The translations under genes were made by a program, and so were the position numbers. 41,801 nucleotides of DNA from contig CAKOLL010000008.1 of NCBI GenBank assembly GCA_934096295.1, positions 1 through 41,801 on the forward strand. Reading direction: 5' to 3'. A model generated the notes under the pieces. It did no database searches. It was not told where the DNA came from and saw nothing but the letters and a program-made list of their open reading frames with translations. This DNA is from an uncultured Bacilli bacterium. GTDB taxonomy: Bacteria > Bacillota_I > Bacilli_A > RF39 > UBA660. Numbering within the stretch: the first letter of the stretch is position 1; every line of letters begins with the position of its first letter. Below, piece by piece: positions 24,711 through 32,264 of the stretch.

Positions 24711-25304
24711 ATGGCAAATTTAACATTTTATTATGGAACAATGGCAGTTGGAAAGACAACAAAGTTATTACAAGATCATTACAATTATTCAAAGTATTTA
24801 ATTAATATCGTAGTTATGAAACCTAAAATTGATACTAAAGGAAGTAATACCGTAGTAAATAGAATTGGTGAAAATATAAAAGTTGATGTTTTAATACCTA
24901 AAAGTGCCAATTTACTTAGTAAAAAATATATGCATAAATATATGTATGCGGAATTCATTCTAGTGGATGAAGCCCAGTTCTTAAGTAGAGAACAAATTAA
25001 TCAACTTTGGTTTATAGCTCACAAATATAATATTTCTGTTGTTTGTTATGGTCTTAAAAGTAACTTTAAAGGAGATTTGTTCGAAGGCTCAAAACAGTTA
25101 TTTGCTAGAAGTGATGAAAAACATGAGTTAACAGTAAATTGTGTATGTGGAAGTCCAGCAATGTTTAATGCTAGACGTGTAAATGGTAAATATAGTTCAA
25201 GTGGAAAAGAAGTTGTAATTGATGGGGCCGATGATGAAATAGAATATATTCCTCTTTGTGCAGATCATTATTTAGAATTTGTTATGAATGGAAAGTATAA
25301 ATAA
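24711..25304 (+). CDS. tdk: thymidine kinase
   Basis: A type II thymidine kinase that phosphorylates thymidine for nucleotide salvage. The P-loop is YGTMAVGKTTK, the Walker B / Asp-Glu segment is FILVDEAQFL, and zinc ligands occur as VCGSP and CADHYLE. Length 197 residues is typical. GGGTGGTAG precedes the ATG nine bases after recO, so it is in the same operon. It is the last gene before the toxI repeats. Confidence 0.95.
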   Translation: MANLTFYYGTMAVGKTTKLLQDHYNYSKYLINIVVMKPKIDTKGSNTVVNRIGENIKVDVLIPKSANLLSKKYMHKYMYAEFILVDEAQFLSREQINQLWFIAHKYNISVVCYGLKSNFKGDLFEGSKQLFARSDEKHELTVNCVCGSPAMFNARRVNGKYSSSGKEVVIDGADDEIEYIPLCADHYLEFVMNGKYK

Positions 25305-25320
25305 AGCTATCAGTTTACAC

Positions 25321-25349
25321 TAGACAAATGTGTGAATTTGTGATATATT
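25321..25349 (+). promoter_or_regulatory. promoter of the ToxI antitoxin RNA
   Basis: TAGACA (25321-25326), a 17-base spacer and TATATT (25344-25349), close to consensus. Predicted start is near 25356, about 34 bases before the first repeat. Confidence 0.65.
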
Positions 25350-25355
25350 AATGTT

Positions 25356-25527
25356 GCAACTGAAATAGTTGAAAAATTTTAAAAAAAGTGGGTGAAGCCA
25401 GCCCTATAAGTGGCAACGAACAAAGCGGGTGAAGCCAGCCCTATATATGGCAACGAACAAAGCGGGTGAAGCCAGCCCTATATATGGCAACTAAAAAAGC
25501 AGACTAGAATTAAAATTCTAGTCTTTT
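25356..25527 (+). ncRNA. toxI: ToxI-type RNA antitoxin of a type III toxin-antitoxin system
   Basis: A non-coding stretch with promoter, three tandem 37-base repeats and a strong terminator, directly before a ToxN/AbiQ-type gene. In known type III systems the toxin cuts the repeat RNA into single units, each of which folds as a pseudoknot and inhibits the toxin. Each unit here has GGGT pairing with GCCC, and the loop sequence GCCA pairing with the later TGGC, an H-type pseudoknot. No protein-coding frame crosses it. RNA ends are estimates. Confidence 0.82.
25390..25500 (+). repeat. three tandem 37-bp repeats
   Basis: Units 25390-25426, 25427-25463 and 25464-25500, each starting GGGTGAAGCCAGCCCTATA. 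Unit 1 differs from unit 2 at two bases (AG for TA) between the two pseudoknot stems, and unit 3 differs only in the 3' tail. There are no spacers, so it is not CRISPR. Confidence 0.97.
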
Positions 25528-25532
25528 CTTTT
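25501..25532 (+). terminator. terminator between toxI repeats and toxN
   Basis: AGACTAGAAT (25501-25510) and ATTCTAGTCT (25515-25524) form a perfect 10-bp stem with loop TAAA, followed by TTTCTTTT. In known type III systems it keeps the antitoxin RNA in excess over toxin mRNA by partial read-through. Confidence 0.92.
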
Positions 25533-25546
25533 GCGTGAAAATGTTG

Positions 25547-25552
25547 TATAAT
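25547..25552 (+). promoter_or_regulatory. possible separate -10 box for toxN
   Basis: TATAAT, 20 bases before the toxN start codon, after the toxI terminator. No convincing -35 box is seen. If active, toxN would not depend only on read-through. Confidence 0.35.
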
Positions 25553-25571
25553 ATTTCTCGAGGTGAAATGT

Positions 25572-26105
25572 ATGTATAATAAATTTAAAATAGTAACAGT
25601 TGATTCTAAATATTGCGATTATTTAAGAGAGTTTGATAACAAAGTTCCTTACAATGCTTTTGATAAAAAACTTAGACCATTCTTAGGTATATTATTTATG
25701 GTTAATGATATTGAGTATTTTGCACCATTATCTAGTCCGAAAGAAAAACACAAAACATTAAAAAATACATTAGATTTATTAAAAATAGATAATGGAAATT
25801 TAGGTGTTATTAATTTTAACAACATGATACCTGTAAAAAAAGTTAATTATACTGATTATGATTTATCTATAGAGAATAAAAACAAATCTGAGTTACAACG
25901 AAATATTTTGTTAAAAAAACAACTTAGATGGATAACTAAACAACATAAATCAGTTATGGATAAATCTTATATATTATATAAACTCTATAAAGAAAATAAA
26001 TTACATGAAAATATTAAAAATAGATGTTGTAATTTTCCTTTATTAGAAAAGAAATGTAGTGAATATAACGAAAATGTGTTACAAAAGACTGCAGTTTTGA
26101 CGTAA
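25572..26105 (+). CDS. toxN: ToxN/AbiQ-family type III toxin (endoribonuclease)
   Basis: ToxN toxins are sequence-specific endoribonucleases held in check by ToxI RNA, often acting against phage by abortive infection. The 177-residue protein shows the family layout: KIVTVDSKYCDYLREFDNKV, FLGILF, FAPLSSPKEKH, LGVINFNNMIPV, LLKKQLRWI and CCNFPLLEKKC near the end. I use ATG 25572, correctly spaced from GAGGTG; the GTG at 25563 is part of that ribosome site. Repeats and terminator directly upstream confirm the system type. Phage defence is likely but not shown. Confidence 0.88.
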   Translation: MYNKFKIVTVDSKYCDYLREFDNKVPYNAFDKKLRPFLGILFMVNDIEYFAPLSSPKEKHKTLKNTLDLLKIDNGNLGVINFNNMIPVKKVNYTDYDLSIENKNKSELQRNILLKKQLRWITKQHKSVMDKSYILYKLYKENKLHENIKNRCCNFPLLEKKCSEYNENVLQKTAVLT

Positions 26106-26186
26106 TTAATTTAAAATATGGCTTTTAATTCTTGTAATTATTCCCACATTTATGTATAATTGTATTTATCAAGGAAGTGATTTATT

Positions 26187-27560
26187 ATGAAAGTAACTAT
26201 GGAAGAATTAGTTAACTATTGTAAACAATATGGTTTTATTTTTCAAGGAAGTGAAATATATAATGGGCTTGCTAACTCTTGGGATTACGGTCCAGTTGGT
26301 ACAAATTTAAAAGAAAACATCAGAAAAGCATGGAAGAAGAAATTTATTCAAGAAAATCCTTATAATGTTGGACTAGATGCTGCGATTATTATGAATCCAA
26401 AAGTTTGGGTTGCATCAGGTCATGTAGCATCTTTTGCAGATCCATTAATTGACTGTAAGAAATGTAAAGCTAGACACAGAGCAGATAAATTAATCGAAGA
26501 CTTTACTCATGGCGAAGTTACAGGTGATGGCTGGGATAATGAAAAATTAGAAAATTTCATCAAAGAAAATAACATTAAATGTCCAGTATGTGGTAAAAGT
26601 GATTTTACTCCGATAAGAAAGTTTAATTTATTATTTGAAACATCAATTGGTGTAACAGATGATACAAAAAACACTGTTTATTTGCGTGGTGAAACTGCCC
26701 AAGGGATTTTTGTTAATTTTAAAAATATAGAAAGAAGCATGAGATTAAAAGTACCATTCGGTATTTGTCAAACAGGTAAAGCTTTTAGAAATGAAATTAC
26801 ACCAGGTAACTTTATTTTTAGAACTCGTGAATTTGAACAAATGGAACTTGAATTTTTCTGTAAGCCAAATACTGACTTAGAATGGTTTGGATATTGGAAA
26901 AATTATTGTATGGACTTTTTAAAAACTTTAGGCTTAGATAGTGATAACCTTAGATTCAGAGATCATGAAAAAGAAGAATTATCATTTTATAGTAAAGCAA
27001 CAACAGATATAGAATTTATGTTCCCAATGGGATGGGGAGAATTATGGGGAATTGCTGATAGAACAGATTATGACTTAACTGTTCATCAAAATGCTTCAGG
27101 CACAGATCTTCGTTACATGGATCCAGAAACAAATGAAAAATATTTACCATTTGTTGTAGAACCATCTGTGGGGCTAGATAGATTGCTTTTAGCGATTTTA
27201 ACAAATGCCTATACAAAAGAAATGGTGGAAGGTGAAGAAAGAATTGTTTTAAAAATTCATCCAGCTTTAGCTCCATATAAAGTAACCATTTTACCCCTTA
27301 TTAAAAAGATTCATGCTGGAAAAGCGAATGATATTTATGCAACACTTTGCAAATATTTTGAATGTCAATATGATGAATCCGGTTCAATAGGTAAAAGATA
27401 CAGAAGAAGCGATGCCATTGGTACACCATTTGCTATAACAATTGATGATAATACAATTGAAAATGATACTGTAACTCTAAGAGATAGAGATACAATGGAA
27501 CAAATTACATTAAAAGTTGATGAATTGGTTTCGTTTATTAATAAAAAAATAGAATTATAA
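26187..27560 (+). CDS. glyS: glycyl-tRNA synthetase, single-chain (alpha2) type
   Basis: Charges tRNA-Gly with glycine. This is the homodimeric class IIa form, not the GlyQ/GlyS tetramer of Bacillus subtilis: YGFIFQGSEIYNGLANSWDY at the N-terminus, a zinc-ribbon-like CKKCKARH and CPVCGKSD pair, motif 2 FRNEITPGNFIFRTREFEQM, motif 3 SVGLDRLLLAIL and a C-terminal anticodon domain ending in VTLRDRDTMEQ. Length 457 is normal. AAGGAAGTGAT precedes the ATG. No T-box fits in the 81-base gap upstream. Confidence 0.97.
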   Translation: MKVTMEELVNYCKQYGFIFQGSEIYNGLANSWDYGPVGTNLKENIRKAWKKKFIQENPYNVGLDAAIIMNPKVWVASGHVASFADPLIDCKKCKARHRADKLIEDFTHGEVTGDGWDNEKLENFIKENNIKCPVCGKSDFTPIRKFNLLFETSIGVTDDTKNTVYLRGETAQGIFVNFKNIERSMRLKVPFGICQTGKAFRNEITPGNFIFRTREFEQMELEFFCKPNTDLEWFGYWKNYCMDFLKTLGLDSDNLRFRDHEKEELSFYSKATTDIEFMFPMGWGELWGIADRTDYDLTVHQNASGTDLRYMDPETNEKYLPFVVEPSVGLDRLLLAILTNAYTKEMVEGEERIVLKIHPALAPYKVTILPLIKKIHAGKANDIYATLCKYFECQYDESGSIGKRYRRSDAIGTPFAITIDDNTIENDTVTLRDRDTMEQITLKVDELVSFINKKIEL

Positions 27561-27564
27561 TTTC

Positions 27565-27602
27565 AAAGCTAGAGAAAAAATCTCTGGCTTTATTCTTTTT
27601 TC
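27565..27602 (+). terminator. Rho-independent terminator of glyS
   Basis: AAAGCTAGAGA (27565-27575) pairs with TCTCTGGCTTT (27581-27591) through 11 positions including one G-T pair, then ATTCTTTTTTC. Confidence 0.9.
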
Positions 27603-27645
27603 TGTAGTATAATTTAATTAACAAGAAAAATGTTATGTAAAACTC

Positions 27646-27674
27646 TTGTAAAAATTTTAAAAGTTTGATAAAAT
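27646..27674 (+). promoter_or_regulatory. sigma-A promoter of sepF
   Basis: TTGTAA (27646-27651), a 17-base spacer and TAAAAT (27669-27674). It lies about 30 bases before the sepF start codon. Confidence 0.55.
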
Positions 27675-27702
27675 GGGATAGTAGACTAGGGAGGAATCAA
27701 TT

Positions 27703-28113
27703 ATGGGATTTAGCTTAAAAAATATATTTAAAGATGACGATGACATGGAAAATCTAAATGGCACAGAAGATGGATACTACAATATTTCTGAAGAAGATGC
27801 TATAAAGGAAGCAGACAAAACTGGAAATAAAATGATTTTGCTTGAACCTCGTGCATACTCTGAATCACAACAAATTGCGGATCACTTAAAAAATAGAAAT
27901 AGCGTTGTTGTTAATTTAAAAAGAGTAACATCTGATCAAGCTAAAAGAATTATTGATTTTTTAAGCGGAGTTATCTATGCAATTGGTGGATCAATGCAAA
28001 AAATAGGTGTTGGTATTTATTTAGTGGCACCTAAAAATGTTAATGTTCAAGGAAAAATAACAGATGACTCAGAAAAAACTAGTAAAAACAATGATGAAGA
28101 ACTAGACTGGTAA
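27703..28113 (+). CDS. sepF: cell division protein SepF
   Basis: SepF binds the membrane and FtsZ and shapes the division septum. The 136-residue protein has the short N-terminal amphipathic region (MGFSLKNIFKDDDD), a linker and the conserved core ILLEPRAYSESQQIADHLKN, VVVNLKRV and RIIDFLSGVIYAIGGSMQKI. AGGGAGGAAT precedes the ATG. divIVA follows 15 bases later, a common pairing in Gram-positive bacteria. Confidence 0.95.
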   Translation: MGFSLKNIFKDDDDMENLNGTEDGYYNISEEDAIKEADKTGNKMILLEPRAYSESQQIADHLKNRNSVVVNLKRVTSDQAKRIIDFLSGVIYAIGGSMQKIGVGIYLVAPKNVNVQGKITDDSEKTSKNNDEELDW

Positions 28114-28128
28114 TTAGGTGGTGGCCTT

Positions 28129-28560
28129 ATGGTAAATAAATTTAGTACAAGTATTCAAGGCTATAAAAAAGAAGAAGTTAATGATTTTGTTAAGGAAGTA
28201 ACAGTGGAATATGAAAACATGTTACGAAAACTTAAAAATAGTTGTGAGATAATTGAGACATTAAAGGGAGAACTAAAGCATTATAAAGATATTGAAGCAA
28301 CTTTAAATCGTGCCATTCTTGTAGCGGAAGAATCAACAAGTAATATTAAAAAAGCAGCTTATGATGAATCGAAAGTAATATTAGAAGATGCCAAAAGAAA
28401 TGCAACTAAAGTAATAAATAATGCATTACAAAAAGCAGAGAGAATAGAATCTGAAGCTGAAAGCTTAAGAAGAAAAGTTGCAGTATATAAAAGAAGATTT
28501 AGAACTCTAGTTGAAGATCAATTAGATGAAATGGAACAATTTGATGATAGAATAAATTAA
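28129..28560 (+). CDS. divIVA: DivIVA-family protein
   Basis: DivIVA recognises curved membrane at poles and septa. The N-terminal membrane-binding part KFSTSIQGYKKEEVNDFVKE is followed by coiled coil (about residues 25-135; ENMLRKLKNSCEIIETLKGE and EESTSNIKKAAYDESKVILE). Length 143 is slightly short for the family. It is downstream of sepF and ends in a hairpin shared with the convergent gene. Confidence 0.9.
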   Translation: MVNKFSTSIQGYKKEEVNDFVKEVTVEYENMLRKLKNSCEIIETLKGELKHYKDIEATLNRAILVAEESTSNIKKAAYDESKVILEDAKRNATKVINNALQKAERIESEAESLRRKVAVYKRRFRTLVEDQLDEMEQFDDRIN

Positions 28561-28587
28561 AAACACTACTTTTTCTTCGTAGTGTTT
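28561..28587. terminator. bidirectional terminator
   Basis: AAACACTAC (28561-28569) pairs with GTAGTGTTT (28579-28587) around a 9-base loop, with T or A runs on either side. The stop of the minus-strand gene (28566-28568) is in the left arm. Confidence 0.85.
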
Positions 28588-28880
28588 TTTGGTTTCGTAA
28601 TAAATTCATTTACTTTTTTCATCATTACATATCCCCTTGATACTAAAAAAGCTATACCAAATAAAATGATTACAGAGCCATATACATATTGTGCATAAGA
28701 ATCTTTTTTTACATAAGCTTCAATAAGTAAATAGATACCAAATAAAATTAAAATAATACTATAAATTAATATTCTATTAAATCTTTTCTTTAATTCTATA
28801 CCTTGTTCAGTTTGGTAAAAATCATTTTTAGCTTGTTTTTTTTCATTATTTGAAAGCCTTTGATACTTGTATTTTTTCAT
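28566..28880 (-). CDS. small two-helix membrane protein, unknown function
   Basis: A 104-residue protein with a charged cytoplasmic N-terminus and two membrane helices (about 36-55 and 65-84), ending in a lysine-rich tail (KPKNTTKKK). I do not recognise a family. GGTGAT lies before the ATG. It is convergent with divIVA and divergent from the SH3b gene. Confidence 0.68.
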   Translation of the reverse strand: MKKYKYQRLSNNEKKQAKNDFYQTEQGIELKKRFNRILIYSIILILFGIYLLIEAYVKKDSYAQYVYGSVIILFGIAFLVSRGYVMMKKVNEFITKPKNTTKKK

Positions 28881-28968
28881 AAATAAATCACCAACTAGAT
28901 TATATCACAAAATAAAGTACTAGTAAAATAAAAAAAATTTGATATAATTAGATATAGGAAGTGATAGT

Positions 28969-29601
28969 GTGAAAAAATTAAAAATTATATTTACAATTCT
29001 TATTTTAATCGTCGTAGGATTCTTTGCAGTAAAATTTATTCTAGGTTTTATGGAAGAGGCAAGAATTAAAAAGATTAAAGAAGGATGGTATATTGAGGTT
29101 AAAATTGAAAAAATCAATATAAGAGCAGAAGCCGATAGAAATAGTGCAATCCTAAAAGAAGCTAAAAAAGGTGATGTATTTAAAGTAGATGATTATGAAA
29201 ATCATAATGGGAACTATTGGTATCATATAGAATATGAAAAAGAAAAATGGGGATGGATAGCAAATCCGCTCGGAGATGAATATTTAAATGATGAAAATAA
29301 TCCAGAAGATATAAAAGCACCGACGATTAAATTCTTTGATACCATATATTATGTTGATTCTATTGATGATATAAATTATGATCACCTTGAGGTAAAAGAT
29401 GATAAACCTGGGGTTAAAGTAACTCACAAAGTTTATCATGAGGTAGATGAGACTGAAGGTAAAGACCAATACTGGATACTTTATATTGCCACAGATGCTG
29501 TAGGTAAAACAACTAAAAAAGTTCAAAAAATAGAATTTAATAAAAGACCAGATGAATCAAAAGTACTTGATTTTAGCAAACTTGAAGAAGATCGTAAATA
29601 A
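28969..29601 (+). CDS. membrane-anchored SH3b-domain protein
   Basis: An N-terminal anchor (about residues 5-25) places the rest outside the cell. Residues 42-100 form a bacterial SH3 domain (KINIRAEADRNSAILKEAKK, GDVFKV, then WYHIEYEKEKWGWIANP), a fold that usually binds cell-wall peptides. The following 100 residues look beta-rich and unknown. It starts at GTG 28969 after AGGAAGTGAT. Monocistronic, with a terminator after the stop. No catalytic wall hydrolase domain is attached. Confidence 0.8.
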   Translation: MKKLKIIFTILILIVVGFFAVKFILGFMEEARIKKIKEGWYIEVKIEKINIRAEADRNSAILKEAKKGDVFKVDDYENHNGNYWYHIEYEKEKWGWIANPLGDEYLNDENNPEDIKAPTIKFFDTIYYVDSIDDINYDHLEVKDDKPGVKVTHKVYHEVDETEGKDQYWILYIATDAVGKTTKKVQKIEFNKRPDESKVLDFSKLEEDRK

Positions 29602-29633
29602 AAAATTTCCCAACAAAGTGGGAGATTTTTTTT
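29602..29633 (+). terminator. Rho-independent terminator
   Basis: An imperfect stem (TTTCCCA with TGGGAGA region) around ACAAAG is followed by eight T residues, directly after the SH3b stop. Confidence 0.8.
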
Positions 29634-29747
29634 ACATCTTTTATTGTTATCATTTATTTACTTATTTATTTTAGATAGTGTTTTATAAAAGGTGCCGTAA
29701 ATTTTATAAAAGTAAATTTTGTAGCTATTTTAAAGAACATATTTGAT
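29634..29747. other. AT-rich gap with no gene seen
   Basis: No reading frame with a ribosome site and no structured RNA is visible here. It separates the SH3b terminator from the tRNA terminator. Confidence 0.5.
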
Positions 29748-29795
29748 TAAGTATAAAAATAAAATATCTAGCAATAAAAGTTACTGCTAGATATT
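29748..29795 (-). terminator. terminator of the tRNA-Lys gene
   Basis: AATATCTAGCA (29763-29773) and TGCTAGATATT (29785-29795) form an 11-bp stem. On the minus strand it is followed by a T-rich tract, so it would end transcription coming from the tRNA gene. Confidence 0.75.
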
Positions 29796-29809
29796 GTTTT
29801 ATCAATAAA

Positions 29810-29885
29810 TGGTGGGTTGTTAGGGATTCGAACCCTAGACCCATTGATTAAGAGTCAATTGCTCTACCAACTGAGCTAACAACCC
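29810..29885 (-). tRNA. tRNA-Lys (anticodon CTT)
   Basis: A 76-base cloverleaf: acceptor arms GGGTTGT and ACAACCC, D-arm AGCTCAGTTGGTAGAGCA, anticodon stem ATTGA/TCAAT with loop CTCTTAA (anticodon CTT), T-arm with GGTTCGAATCC, and an encoded CCA end. It would read AAG codons. It is a lone tRNA gene. Confidence 0.96.
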
Positions 29886-29963
29886 ATGTTCTTCAAGAAC
29901 AAATAAATTATATCAAATAGAAACAAATAATGCAAGTGTATTTGCGAATTTACTTATTTATAA

Positions 29964-29992
29964 TTGCTAGATTATTTTAAAAATGTTATACT
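29964..29992 (+). promoter_or_regulatory. extended -10 promoter of the HerA-like gene
   Basis: TTGCTA (29964-29969), a 17-base spacer and TATACT (29987-29992) preceded by TG. The predicted start near 29999 excludes the ATG at 29983 and supports the one at 30016. Confidence 0.65.
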
Positions 29993-30015
29993 TATTACAA
30001 GATAGGGTTGATTAT

Positions 30016-31794
30016 ATGTTTGGAAAAATTAAAAGAATTAATAACAACGAAGTAACAATTGAAAATATAACTGGCAAAGCCATCTCTAATATTATAAATT
30101 GCCATGTCGTATTTTTAGAAGAAAATAGAAAAATTATTGGTGAGGTAACATACATTGATGAAATGGAAGCAAAAATTTTACTTATCGGTGAAATAATAAA
30201 TGACTCATTTCATTCTGGTTTAATAAGAAAACCAAGCGGAGCATCTCAAGTACGTATAATTAATATAAGTGAACTAGAGTTAATGTATGGTGAAAATGAA
30301 CTAAACAAAGAAAATTTATATTTAGGAACATCTGCAGTATATCAAAATTTTAATATTTCTGTACCATTAAATAGCTTTTTCTCAATGCATAGTGCCATAA
30401 TAGGTAATACTGGTTCAGGTAAATCTTGTGGAGTAGCTAGAATTTTACAAAATCTATTTTTATTAAACAAAAGTAAACCCATTAATTCTCACATTGTTTT
30501 ATTTGATGCCTATGGAGAATACGCTAATGTATTTAATAAATTAAATGAAGAAGGTTTAAAGTTTAAAAAATATACCACTAAAATAATTGATGAAGATGAA
30601 GAGCAGTTAAAACTACCAATTCAATTCTTAGATGTAGATGACTTAGCTTTATTATTACAAGCAACAAGCAGCGATCAAATACCTGTTTTAAACAAGGCAT
30701 TAAAACTAGTTAAAATATTTAAAAGTCAAAGTCCAGAGATAAAAAAATATAAAAATGATATAATTGCAAAATGCTTAATGGATATTTTAACAAGTGGAAA
30801 ATCATCAAATAATATTAGAGATCAAATAATAGCAGTTTTAACTCATTATAATACCAATGAATTAAATCTAGAATCGATAATTCATCAGCCAGGATATGAT
30901 AGAACATTTAGACAATGTTTATTAATTGATGACAGTGGAAAAATGAATGCTATTTTCGAGGTAATGAAATTTTTACAACAATTTGAATCTGTGAATCTTG
31001 AAGATATAAAGATAGATGAAACTATAAACTACACTTTAAATGATTTATACGAATCTCTAGAATTTGCTTTAATTAGTGAAGGAACTATTAATAATGATAT
31101 TGCCTATAAAGAAATGAATATTTTAAAAACTCGTCTTCAAGGAATAATCAATAGTGATGACAAAAATATATTTGATGTAAAAGATTTTATAAGTAAAGAA
31201 CAATTTATAAAAGATACATTTATTGATAGCAACTTAGTAAATATTAATTTAAGTTTTATAGATGATAGATTTGCCAAGGTTCTTACTAAAATATATAGTA
31301 AAATATTATTTAATTATACAACAAGATATATTCCTCGTGGACATATTTCGTTTAATATAATTTTAGAAGAAGCACACAGATATGTTCAAAATGATAACGA
31401 CATAAATATTATTGGTTATAACATTTTTGATAGAATAACCAAAGAAGGAAGAAAGTATGGAACACTTTTAACTTTTATAACCCAAAGACCAAATGAACTT
31501 TCTAAAACAGCTTTAAGTCAATGTGCTAATTTCATAGTGTTCAGAGTGTTTCATCCCAGTGATTTAGAAATTGTAAAAAACATGAGTACGAATGTATCTT
31601 CCGAAACATTAGAACAAATTAAATCTTTAAATCCAGGATGTGCTTTTGCTTTTGGAACATCTTTCAAAGTACCAGTGCTAATTAATTTTAAATTACCAAA
31701 TCCTATGCCAATAAGCACAAGCGTAGATATTAAAAACATTTGGTATGAAAAAAGTGATTATAATAATTTAGCATCTATCGAAGAAATTTTATAA
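30016..31794 (+). CDS. HerA-like (DUF87) ATPase
   Basis: HerA-type ATPases form hexameric rings that move on DNA and work with nucleases in repair or phage defence. The 592-residue protein has an N-terminal beta-barrel (GKIKRINNNEVTIENITGKA), Walker A IIGNTGSGKSCGV (P-loop 130-137), a Walker-B-like VLFDAYGEYAN, a helical insertion, a second acidic motif NIILEEAHRY and a conserved FITQRPNELS. I start at ATG 30016, downstream of the promoter. No NurA, SIR2 or other usual partner gene is adjacent, so it stands alone. Confidence 0.87.
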   Translation: MFGKIKRINNNEVTIENITGKAISNIINCHVVFLEENRKIIGEVTYIDEMEAKILLIGEIINDSFHSGLIRKPSGASQVRIINISELELMYGENELNKENLYLGTSAVYQNFNISVPLNSFFSMHSAIIGNTGSGKSCGVARILQNLFLLNKSKPINSHIVLFDAYGEYANVFNKLNEEGLKFKKYTTKIIDEDEEQLKLPIQFLDVDDLALLLQATSSDQIPVLNKALKLVKIFKSQSPEIKKYKNDIIAKCLMDILTSGKSSNNIRDQIIAVLTHYNTNELNLESIIHQPGYDRTFRQCLLIDDSGKMNAIFEVMKFLQQFESVNLEDIKIDETINYTLNDLYESLEFALISEGTINNDIAYKEMNILKTRLQGIINSDDKNIFDVKDFISKEQFIKDTFIDSNLVNINLSFIDDRFAKVLTKIYSKILFNYTTRYIPRGHISFNIILEEAHRYVQNDNDINIIGYNIFDRITKEGRKYGTLLTFITQRPNELSKTALSQCANFIVFRVFHPSDLEIVKNMSTNVSSETLEQIKSLNPGCAFAFGTSFKVPVLINFKLPNPMPISTSVDIKNIWYEKSDYNNLASIEEIL

Positions 31795-31811
31795 AATATT
31801 TAGACTTTATA

Positions 31812-31843
31812 TTGAAATAGATTTCATTTTGTGATAATATAAT
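31812..31843 (+). promoter_or_regulatory. promoter of the thrS T-box transcript
   Basis: TTGAAA (31812-31817) with a TAATATAAT -10 region (31835-31843). Exact -10 register is ambiguous. Confidence 0.5.
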
Positions 31844-31849
31844 CATGAA

Positions 31850-32043
31850 ATCGATGCGAAAAGACACGATTAATAATTTAGTTTTTATAGAGAATTAGCG
31901 GTAGGTGGAAGCTAATAAAACACTTATTAATTACTACTTTTCAAGAGGGTTAATAAACCACGGATAAGTCCGTTATCAATAATTAAGTAAAATAAAGGGA
32001 TGGTACCGTCTTTAAAAAGACTCCTTGGTATCATTCTTTTTTT
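31850..32043 (+). promoter_or_regulatory. T-box riboswitch, threonine (specifier ACT)
   Basis: A tRNA-sensing leader that permits read-through when tRNA-Thr is uncharged. Stem I is closed by GAAAAG/CTTTTC and ATTAATAA/TTATTAAT, leaving an internal loop with the Thr codon ACT at 31933-31935. AGAGAA and the distal GGTAGGTGGAAGC elements are present. The T-box sequence AAGGGATGGTACCGTC (from 31995) contains the TGG that pairs with the tRNA end. The competing terminator pairs ATGGTACC with GGTATCAT and ends in a T-run at 32035-32043. It controls the small gene at 32063 and thrS. Confidence 0.93.
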
Positions 32044-32062
32044 GTTGAAGGGAGGAATGCGT

Positions 32063-32263
32063 ATGGACTATGACACCGAAATGAAAAATTTAAGAAATAG
32101 TATGCTTGAATTAAAAACAAAAATATTAATGATGAAAAGTAAAAAAAACGTTCCAGATTTTGCAGAACAAATTGAAAATTATACTAAAGAGTATAACGAG
32201 TTAAAAAGAAAATATGCAATTCTCACTATGGAACAAAGACAAGAAAAGAAAGAAGGAAGATAA
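32063..32263 (+). CDS. small coiled-coil protein between T-box and thrS
   Basis: A 66-residue, highly charged helical protein (EMKNLRNSMLELKTKILMMK, then ENYTKEYNELKRKYAIL) predicted to form a coiled coil. GGGAGG is well spaced for the ATG at 32063; an ATG at 32057 is too close. It ends one base before the thrS start, so it is co-transcribed with thrS under T-box control. I do not recognise the family. Confidence 0.6.
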   Translation: MDYDTEMKNLRNSMLELKTKILMMKSKKNVPDFAEQIENYTKEYNELKRKYAILTMEQRQEKKEGR

Positions 32264-32264
32264 T

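Noticed and set aside
25390..25500. CRISPR array
   Set aside because: The 37-bp repeats are directly adjacent with no spacers, and the following gene is a ToxN-type toxin, which explains them better.
29983..30015. Earlier ATG for the HerA-like gene
   Set aside because: It lies before the -10 box, so it would not be in the mRNA; the ATG at 30016 has a ribosome site.
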